DNA of 5,472 nt from DATCYZ01 sp036526195 (lineage in GTDB: Bacteria; Pseudomonadota; Gammaproteobacteria; Burkholderiales; SG8-39), in the NCBI GenBank assembly GCA_036526195.1, contig DATCYZ010000020.1:1-5472 (forward strand), given 5' to 3'. The notes below the pieces were generated by a model. It saw only the letters and a program-made list of their open reading frames with translations. It had not been told where the DNA came from and did not search any database. Positions within the stretch are counted from its first letter, which is position 1. Each line of letters opens with the position of its first letter. Shown here one piece after another: positions 1-5,472 of the stretch. The translations under genes were made by a program, and so were the position numbers.

Positions 1-2109
1 CTCGATGCGTACCGGCGCGAGGAGCCTAAGGTGGTGCGCGTGCTCACCGCGGCCGACGTGCCGGTGAACGGATTCGGCATCTACCCGGACATCAAGGATC
101 AGCCGGTGCTGGCGGCGGACGAAGCGCGGTTTCGGGGCGAGGCGATCGCCGCCTTGATCGGCCCGCGCGCCGTGCTCGAATCGCTCGATGAAGCGCATTT
201 TCCGGTGACCTGGTCGCCGCTGCCGCCAGTGCACGGCCTCGAGGCAGCGACGGCGCCGGATGCGCCCGAGGTCCAGCCGGGCAAGGCGGGCAACCTGCTG
301 CTCGACGGGGGCGTGACGCGTGGCGACGCCAAAGCCGCGCTTGAGGCGTGCACGGCGGTGGTCGAAGGCACCTTCGAGACCTCCTTCGTCGAGCATGCCT
401 ACATCGAGCCCGAAGCGGGCTGGGCGCGCCGCACCGGAGAGCGCGTGGAAGTGCACGTCAGCACGCAGACGCCGTACATGGATCGCGACGAAGTCGCGGG
501 AGTGCTGAAGCTCGACGCGCGGCAGGTGCGCATCGTGCCGAGCGCGTGCGGCGGCGGATTTGGCGGCAAGCTGGATGTCGCCGTGCAGCCGCTGGTGGCG
601 CTCGGCGCCTGGCTGACCGGCCGCCCGGTGGCCTGCGTCTATCACCGTCCGGAAAGCATGGCGTCGACCACCAAGCGCCACCCGGCACGCATCCATGCGC
701 GCTTTGGCTGCGACGCCAACGGCAAGCTCAAGGCGGCGGAGGTGGACGCGCTGTTCGACACCGGCGCCTACGCCAGCTGGGGCCCGACCGTCGCCACGCG
801 CGTGCCGATCCACGCGACCGGGCCGTACGCGGTGCCCGCGGTGCGTACGCGCGGCCGCGCCTATTTCACTCACTGCCACCCGGCAGGCGCGTTTCGCGGC
901 TTCGGCGTGCCGCAGGGGGCGATCGCGCATGAAGCAATGATGGACGCGCTGGCCGACAAGGTCGGGCTCGACCGGCTCGAATTCCGGCGGCTGAACGCGC
1001 TGGCCGCGGGCGACACCACCGCCACCGGTCAGCGGCTCGCGCATTCCGCCGGCCTGGGCCAGTGCCTCGATCGCCTGCGGCCGCACTGGCGCCGGCTGCA
1101 CACGCAGTGCGACGCGTTCAATCGCGCCGCGGCAAGCAAGGGCGGCGCCTCGCGCCGCGGCGTCGGCGTCGGCTGCATGTGGTACGGGATCGGCAATACG
1201 GCGCTCGCCAATCCCTCCACGCAGCGCATCTTGCTTTCGCCGCAGGGCCGACTCGTGTTCTTGAACGGCGCCGTGGACATCGGCCAGGGCTCGAACACCA
1301 CGCTGACCCAGGTTGCCGCAGACGCGCTTGGCCTGCCCATGGCGCAGTTCGAGCTGGTGATGGGCGATACCGACCGCACTGCGGATGCGGGCAAGACTTC
1401 CGCCTCGCGCCAGGCGTTCATCTCGGGCAAGGCCGCCGAGCTCGCGGGCCTGGACCTGCGGCGCCGGATCTTCGCCGCCGCCGGCGCGCCCGACGGCGAG
1501 TACCTCGATCGCGCCTACCGGCTGGCGCTGCAGGGCGACCGCGTGGTGTTCAGGAAGGGCGGGGTCACGCATCGCTGGCGCATCGCGCGCGAGCTCGTCG
1601 GCGAGGGCCATTTCGATCCGCCGACGCAGGCACTCGACGCAAACGGCCAGGGCAACCCCTACGCCACCTACGCGTTCGCGGCGCAGATCGCGCTGGTCGA
1701 AGTCGACGAAGCGCTGGGCACCGTCAGGGTGCTGCGCATCGTCGCCGCGCACGACGTCGGCAAGGCGCTCAATCCGATCCAGGTCGAGGGTCAGATCCAG
1801 GGCGGCGCGGTGCAGGGCCTCGGCCTGGCGCTGATGGAGCAGTACGTGCCCGGCATGACCGAGAACCTGCACGACTACCTCATTCCTACCGTCGGTGATG
1901 CGCCGCAAATGCAATGTCTGCTGGTGGAAGATGCCGAACCGCTCGGCCCCTCGGGCGCCAAGGGCGTCGGCGAGCCCGGTTTGATCCCCACCGCGCCGGC
2001 GATCCTCGGCGCGATCGACCATGCCTGCGGCGTGCGCATGCGGCGCGTGCCGGTGCTGCCGCACCTGCTGAAAGCGGAACTCGATGCGCGACCCCGAAGA
2101 CGCACCTGA
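1..2109 (+). CDS. Xanthine dehydrogenase-family molybdopterin-binding (large) subunit, 5' partial
   Basis: Catalytic large subunit of a molybdenum hydroxylase; by family it adds water-derived oxygen to a carbon next to a ring nitrogen and passes electrons to separate [2Fe-2S] and FAD subunits, probably encoded upstream. The frame is open from base 1, so the start lies outside the window; a GTG at 31 is internal. 702 residues are visible, numbered from base 1; the family usually has about 700-790. The first ~110 are the end of the a/b hammerhead domain. Cofactor-domain motifs follow: SACGGGFGGK (181-190), AFRGFGVPQ (297-305), DIGQGS (426-431), GDT...TSASR (455-470) and GAKGVGE with the probable catalytic Glu at 658. 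By motif alignment, Gln429, Arg299, Phe301 and Glu658 match bovine xanthine oxidoreductase Gln767, Arg912, Phe914 and Glu1261; Glu218 may match Glu802. The AFRGFG form favours a heterocycle hydroxylase over a CO dehydrogenase. Neighbours suggest an N-heteroaromatic acid such as nicotinate, which is inference. The last 26 bases overlap the next gene. Confidence 0.95.
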   Translation, partial: LDAYRREEPKVVRVLTAADVPVNGFGIYPDIKDQPVLAADEARFRGEAIAALIGPRAVLESLDEAHFPVTWSPLPPVHGLEAATAPDAPEVQPGKAGNLLLDGGVTRGDAKAALEACTAVVEGTFETSFVEHAYIEPEAGWARRTGERVEVHVSTQTPYMDRDEVAGVLKLDARQVRIVPSACGGGFGGKLDVAVQPLVALGAWLTGRPVACVYHRPESMASTTKRHPARIHARFGCDANGKLKAAEVDALFDTGAYASWGPTVATRVPIHATGPYAVPAVRTRGRAYFTHCHPAGAFRGFGVPQGAIAHEAMMDALADKVGLDRLEFRRLNALAAGDTTATGQRLAHSAGLGQCLDRLRPHWRRLHTQCDAFNRAAASKGGASRRGVGVGCMWYGIGNTALANPSTQRILLSPQGRLVFLNGAVDIGQGSNTTLTQVAADALGLPMAQFELVMGDTDRTADAGKTSASRQAFISGKAAELAGLDLRRRIFAAAGAPDGEYLDRAYRLALQGDRVVFRKGGVTHRWRIARELVGEGHFDPPTQALDANGQGNPYATYAFAAQIALVEVDEALGTVRVLRIVAAHDVGKALNPIQVEGQIQGGAVQGLGLALMEQYVPGMTENLHDYLIPTVGDAPQMQCLLVEDAEPLGPSGAKGVGEPGLIPTAPAILGAIDHACGVRMRRVPVLPHLLKAELDARPRRRT

Positions 2110-3508
2110 GAGCACGGCGCCGCTAGCCGGCGACGTCATCCGCTGCGACGCCTGCCCGGTCCTGTGCCGCATCCGGCGGGGCCAGACCGGCGCATGCGAT
2201 CGCTACGCCAATCACGACGGCAAGCTGGTGCGCCTCGACCCCCTCCTCGTGCTCGAGCGCGGCTCCAAGGCAGTGCCCTTCCTCGAGCCCGGCAAGTCCT
2301 GGGATGGCAACGTGGTCGCGCCCTTCGTCACCGGCGTCGGCGCCACCACCACCTACCCCGATTACAAGCCCGCGCCCTTCATCGTCGCCTCCAAGACGCA
2401 GGGCGTCGACATGGTCACGGTAGTGTCGGAGGGCATCTTCAGCTATTGCGGGCTGAAGGTGAAGATCGACACCGACCGCTACCTCGGCCCGGAGCAGGCC
2501 GCGGTGCGCGTCGCGGGCGAGCAGATCGGCCACGTCACCACGGCGGAGTACGGCTCGCAGATGCTTTCGCTGGGCGGCGTGCGCCACCTGACCGGCGGTT
2601 CGAAAAAGGAAGGCAACGTCACCTGCGACGCGATGCTCAGGCTCTCCAACAAGGAGCCGGTCGAGGTCGCGATCGACGGCGGAGCGACCGTGCTGCTGCA
2701 GGCGGGCGCGGCGCCGGTCATTGGCGGCGAGCGCGAGGCGCGCATGCGCGTGGGCTGCGGCTCCGCCACCATCGGCATCTTCGCCCAGCAGTGGCACGGG
2801 CACTGCGACGAGGTGATCGTCGTCGATGACCACATCACCGGCGTGCTGACCGAGCACCAGGCCGGGCGCTTTCTCGACATGCGGCCGGCGGGCATTCGCG
2901 TGCGCGGGCGCAGGTCCACGCCGGGGCGCTACTTCAAGGTGGCGGAGCCGGGGCGCGGCTGGGGCGGCACCGACATTACCGATCCGCTCACCATCATCGA
3001 GAGAATCGACCCGCAGGCCGCCTGGCCGGGAATGCGCCTGCTCATGGTGTCGACCACGGGCGAGGACGCGGAATGGTACGAGCTCGACCAGCAACTGCGG
3101 CCGCAGAAAGCGCCGATGCCGGCCGCGGTGCGTGCGGTGGTCGAGCGCATTGCGGAGAACTGCGAGCCGGCCCTGTGCACGGTGCTGTTCATGGGCGGGG
3201 CCGGCGGCAGCCTGCGCGCCGGGGTGACGGAGAATCCCGTGCGCCTCACCCGCTCGGTGAAAGCGCTGATCACGCGGGTGACCTGCGGCGGCGTTCCGGT
3301 CTACGTCTGGCCCGGCGGCGGCATCACGCTGATGGTGGACGTGCTCGCCATGCCGGACAAGTCTTTCGGCTACGTGCCGACCCCCGCGCTCGTCCTGCCG
3401 ATCGAATTCACATTGCCGCTCCAGCAGTACGCCGCGATCGGCGGGCACATGGACCAGGTGGTGACCTTGCAGCAGGTCCTCGAAAGCACGCCGTGGCGCG
3501 CCGGCTGA
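2084..3508 (+). CDS. hnr: 6-hydroxynicotinate reductase-family Fe-S flavoprotein
   Basis: 474-residue protein recognised as the Hnr family, whose founding activity reduces 6-hydroxynicotinate to 1,4,5,6-tetrahydro-6-oxonicotinate with reduced ferredoxin. The start is forced: an in-frame TGA at 2069-2071 precedes ATG 2084, and no other start codon lies before the first cysteine. SD-like bases upstream (GCGGAA, 2074-2079) are weak. The N-terminus holds C21-x2-C24-x3-C28-x9-C38, a likely [4Fe-4S] ligand set. Other cysteines are 122, 181, 225, 241, 360, 365 and 401. Glycine-rich stretches occur at 84-88 (GVGAT), 225-231 (CGSATIG), 371-380 (GGAGGSLRAG) and 401-413 (CGG...GGG). No signal peptide or membrane segment is seen, so it is probably cytoplasmic. 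From memory, the Eubacterium barkeri enzyme has covalent flavin plus [2Fe-2S] and [4Fe-4S] clusters; Thr88 in GVGATTTY is a candidate attachment site (inference). It overlaps the hydroxylase gene by 26 bases and the UPF0280 gene by 16. Family membership is fairly secure; the exact substrate is not. Confidence 0.8.
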   Translation: MRDPEDAPESTAPLAGDVIRCDACPVLCRIRRGQTGACDRYANHDGKLVRLDPLLVLERGSKAVPFLEPGKSWDGNVVAPFVTGVGATTTYPDYKPAPFIVASKTQGVDMVTVVSEGIFSYCGLKVKIDTDRYLGPEQAAVRVAGEQIGHVTTAEYGSQMLSLGGVRHLTGGSKKEGNVTCDAMLRLSNKEPVEVAIDGGATVLLQAGAAPVIGGEREARMRVGCGSATIGIFAQQWHGHCDEVIVVDDHITGVLTEHQAGRFLDMRPAGIRVRGRRSTPGRYFKVAEPGRGWGGTDITDPLTIIERIDPQAAWPGMRLLMVSTTGEDAEWYELDQQLRPQKAPMPAAVRAVVERIAENCEPALCTVLFMGGAGGSLRAGVTENPVRLTRSVKALITRVTCGGVPVYVWPGGGITLMVDVLAMPDKSFGYVPTPALVLPIEFTLPLQQYAAIGGHMDQVVTLQQVLESTPWRAG

Positions 3509-4311
3509 GCGACGGCCGGCTGCACCTGCAGCACGGGCCGATCGACCTCGTCATCTTCGGCGCGGAGGACGAGCTCTCGCGCGCGCAGCAGCGCTTCGCA
3601 ACCGTGCTCGAGGAGCTGGTGGCGGAGCTGCCCCTGCTGCGCGCGCCGGTGGGCGGCGCCTACCCGCTCGCCGGCGGCGCGATCGCCCGGCGCATGATCG
3701 CCGCCGTGTGGCCGCACCACGCGGCGTTCATCACGCCGATGGCGGCCGTGGCCGGTGCGGTCGCCGACGAGGTGCTCGAGGCGATGCGGCCCGCCGGCCG
3801 GGCCTACGTCAACAACGGCGGCGACATCGCGGTGCACCTGCCCCCGGGCGCGTCGTTCGATGCCGGCATCGTCTGCAATCTGCATGACCCGAGGGTCGAT
3901 GCGACGATGCGGCTGGAGCGCTCGTGCGGCGTCGCTACTTCGGGCTGGCGCGGCCGCTCGCAATCGCTGGGCATCGCGGACGCGGTCACCGTCGTCGCGC
4001 ACAACGGCGCCGCCGCAGATGCCGCGGCGACGCTCATCGCCAACGAGGTCAACGTGGCGCACCCCGCGATCGAGCGCCGACCGGCGCGCGAGATGAAGGA
4101 AGACAGCGATCTGGGCGAGCTGCCGGTGACTCTGGGGGTCGGCGCGCTGCCCGCATCCGCGGTGCGCGCGGCGCTTGCTGCGGGCCTACGGGCGGCGCGC
4201 GCGATGCAACGGCGCGGGCTGATCCGGGCGGCGAGCCTGTCGCTGCAGCGGCAGACCTTGGTCCTCACGCCGCTGGGGCAGCCCGAGGCGGTGCGCGCGG
4301 GTCGACGGTGA
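3493..4311 (+). CDS. UPF0280 family protein (ApbE-like, putative flavin transferase)
   Basis: 272-residue protein of the UPF0280/COG2122 family, distantly related to ApbE, which transfers FMN from FAD to a threonine in target proteins. The chosen start is GTG 3493, giving MARRLSDGRLHLQHGPIDLV, which looks like the family N-terminus. The frame stays open upstream to 3073, but that stretch lies within the preceding gene and reads as low-complexity shadow. Visible motifs are ITPMAAVAGAVAD (80-92), YVNNGGDIA (105-113), GVATSGWRGRSQSLGIADAV (146-165) and AADAAATLIANEV (174-186). The NxGGD, GxATSG and AD-x-x-AT elements (Asp176, Thr180) match the core of ApbE, where the last helps bind Mg2+ and flavin nucleotide. 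Unlike classical ApbE there is no signal peptide or lipobox, so it should act in the cytoplasm. It overlaps the Hnr-like gene by 16 bases and the next gene by 4 (GTGA), implying coupled translation. A role in covalent flavinylation of the Hnr-like enzyme is inference from homology and context; the SD sequence is weak. Confidence 0.9.
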   Translation: MARRLSDGRLHLQHGPIDLVIFGAEDELSRAQQRFATVLEELVAELPLLRAPVGGAYPLAGGAIARRMIAAVWPHHAAFITPMAAVAGAVADEVLEAMRPAGRAYVNNGGDIAVHLPPGASFDAGIVCNLHDPRVDATMRLERSCGVATSGWRGRSQSLGIADAVTVVAHNGAAADAAATLIANEVNVAHPAIERRPAREMKEDSDLGELPVTLGVGALPASAVRAALAAGLRAARAMQRRGLIRAASLSLQRQTLVLTPLGQPEAVRAGRR

Positions 4312-5472
4312 GCTGGATCGCGGGCATCGACGTCGGCGGCACGTTCACGGATCTGATCGCGCTCGACACGGCGAGCGGCACCGTGCGTCTCGCCAAGGTG
4401 CCGACGAGCACCGAGAACCAGGCGTTCGGCGTGCTCGCCGCGCTGGACGAGGCTCGGGTGCCGTTCGAGCAGCTGATCCTGGTCGTGCACGGCACCACCA
4501 CCACGACCAACGCGCTCCTGGAGCGCAAGCTCGCGCGCACCGGGCTGATCACCACGCAGGGCTTTCGCGACGTGCTGGAGCTCGGCCGCCGCACCCGCCC
4601 CCGCCCCTACGGCCTCAAGGGCTGGTTCGATCCGCTGATCCCGCGCGAGCTGCGACTGGAGGTGCCGGAGCGCATGGACGCGGAAGGCGAGCCGGTGGTG
4701 CCGCTGGACGAAGCGGCAACGCGCGCGGCCGTGGATGCCCTGCGGGCGGCGGGCTGCGAGTCGCTGGTGATTCACTTCCTGCACAGCTACATCAATCCGG
4801 CCCATGAGCAGCGCGCGCTCGCGCTGGCGCGCGAGTCCTGGCCCAACCGCTACGTCACCGCCGGCCACGCCGTATTGTCGGAATACCGGGAGTACGAGCG
4901 CGGCGTGACGGCGGCCGTCAACGCCAGCGTGCAGCCGATCCTGGACCGCTATCTCGCCCAGCTGCGCGCGGAGCTCCAGCGCCGCGGCTTTTCCCGTGAT
5001 CTCCTGGTGATGCAGGGTAACGGCGGCACGGTGTCGGCGTCGGTGGCCGCCGAGAACGCGGCCAACACGGTGATGTCGGGCCCCGCCTCGGGCATCATCG
5101 CCGCCGCTTACTCGGCCAGCGCGGGCGGCTTCCCAAACGTCATCACGTACGACATGGGCGGCACCTCGACCGATGTCGGGCTGATCCGGGCCGGCGTGCC
5201 CGAAGTGTCCTCGGAGCTCGAGCTCGAATACGCGCTGCCAGTGCATGTGCCGATGGTCGACGTGCACACTATCGGCGCGGGCGGCGGCTCGATCGCCTAC
5301 CTCGGCGAGGATGGCCTGCTGCGCGTGGGCCCGAAGAGCGCCGGCGCGCACCCCGGGCCGATCTGTTACGGGCGGGGCGGCACCGAGCCGACGATCACCG
5401 ACGCCCACCTGGTGCTCGGGCGCCTCAACCCGCGCGCCCTGCTCGGCGTGCAGGGCGCCGCTGACCTCGAGC
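4308..5472 (+). CDS. hyuA: Hydantoinase/5-oxoprolinase family ATPase subunit (HyuA-like), 3' partial
   Basis: ATP-dependent amidohydrolase subunit of the HyuA/oxoprolinase family, which activates a cyclic amide or carbonyl by phosphorylation; related members include 5-oxoprolinase, N-methylhydantoinase, caprolactamase and acetone carboxylase. GTG 4308 overlaps the previous stop as GTGA and places GIDVGGTFTD at residues 6-15, the usual distance from the start. The frame is open to the window end: 388 complete codons, against roughly 650-700 for a full subunit. The N-terminal Hydant_A_N part spans about 4-180, with the phosphate-1 loop (GGTFTD) and HGTTTTTNALLER (61-73). The ASKHA core follows, with MQGNGGT (235-241), MSGPASG (256-262), the phosphate-2 loop YDMGGTSTDVG (281-291), IGAGGGSIAY (322-331) and SAGAHPGPICYGRGGTEP (344-361). 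No frameshift or missing nucleotide-binding motif is visible. A HyuB-type partner is expected downstream. In this operon it may open the lactam made by the Hnr-like reductase, which is inference; the family alone does not define the substrate. Confidence 0.95.
   Translation, partial: MSWIAGIDVGGTFTDLIALDTASGTVRLAKVPTSTENQAFGVLAALDEARVPFEQLILVVHGTTTTTNALLERKLARTGLITTQGFRDVLELGRRTRPRPYGLKGWFDPLIPRELRLEVPERMDAEGEPVVPLDEAATRAAVDALRAAGCESLVIHFLHSYINPAHEQRALALARESWPNRYVTAGHAVLSEYREYERGVTAAVNASVQPILDRYLAQLRAELQRRGFSRDLLVMQGNGGTVSASVAAENAANTVMSGPASGIIAAAYSASAGGFPNVITYDMGGTSTDVGLIRAGVPEVSSELELEYALPVHVPMVDVHTIGAGGGSIAYLGEDGLLRVGPKSAGAHPGPICYGRGGTEPTITDAHLVLGRLNPRALLGVQGAADLE

Noticed and set aside
31..33. 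GTG as the start of the first gene
   Set aside because: The frame stays open to base 1, and the residues after the GTG (VVRVLTAADV) match the interior of the hammerhead domain, so the true start is upstream of the window.
1062..1898. 278-codon + strand open frame inside the molybdoenzyme gene
   Set aside because: Out-of-frame shadow of a gene with intact cofactor motifs; its product is low-complexity and Arg-rich.
2144..2197. Radical SAM enzyme assignment for the Hnr-like protein, from the N-terminal cysteines
   Set aside because: The spacing is CX2CX3C rather than the radical SAM CX3CX2C, and no radical SAM motifs follow.
2123..3448. 441-codon open frame on the - strand
   Set aside because: Antisense shadow of the Hnr-like gene; His/Arg/Ala-rich translation without motifs.
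3073..3492. Upstream extension of the UPF0280 gene
   Set aside because: This part lies within the coding sequence of the Hnr-like gene and translates to Arg/Ala/Gly-rich sequence unlike any family; the family-like N-terminus begins at GTG 3493.
3804..5408. 534-codon open frame on the - strand
   Set aside because: It runs antisense to two genes with clear family motifs, and its translation is Arg/Ala/His-rich with no recognisable domain; this is typical of an antisense frame in high-GC DNA.
4308..5472. Literal hydantoinase function for the fourth gene
   Set aside because: The family covers oxoprolinases, lactamases and ketone carboxylases, and the operon context fits a lactam better than a hydantoin; the substrate cannot be set from the visible part.
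1..5472. Search for promoters, terminators, tRNAs, CRISPR arrays, insertion sequences and long repeats
   Set aside because: No convincing case was found by reading. The genes overlap end to end, leaving no intergenic space, and GC-rich inverted repeats inside coding DNA are expected by chance.

Overview
The window is a gene-dense piece of a high-GC (about 70% by eye) bacterial chromosome or large replicon. Four genes lie on the + strand and none on the - strand. There is no intergenic DNA: each junction overlaps, by 26, 16 and 4 bases, so this looks like the interior of one operon that continues past both window edges. GC content, GTG starts and the gene families fit a proteobacterium (Rhizobiales or Burkholderiales type), but the sequence alone does not fix the taxon.

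Layout: (1) 1-2109, the molybdopterin-binding large subunit of a xanthine dehydrogenase-family hydroxylase, 5' end outside the window. (2) 2084-3508, a complete protein of the 6-hydroxynicotinate reductase (Hnr) family with an N-terminal four-cysteine Fe-S motif. (3) 3493-4311, a complete UPF0280 protein, a cytoplasmic relative of the ApbE flavin transferases. (4) 4308-5472, the N-terminal part of a hydantoinase/5-oxoprolinase (HyuA) ATPase subunit, 3' end outside the window.

Together they suggest a reductive route for dismantling an N-heteroaromatic ring. The molybdoenzyme would hydroxylate the carbon next to the ring nitrogen. The Hnr-like enzyme would then reduce the ring to a non-aromatic lactam, and the HyuA-type enzyme, with a HyuB partner expected downstream, would open the lactam using ATP. 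The first two steps parallel nicotinate fermentation in Eubacterium barkeri, where the ring is instead opened by an amidohydrolase (enamidase). The substrate here is not proven; nicotinate/6-hydroxynicotinate or a related pyridine derivative is the leading guess.

The most interesting point is the overlap of the Hnr-like gene with a UPF0280 gene. As I recall it, E. barkeri Hnr carries covalently bound flavin, and ApbE-type enzymes attach FMN to threonine in target proteins. A dedicated modification role for UPF0280, with a candidate GAT-type site in the Hnr-like protein, is a specific testable hypothesis.
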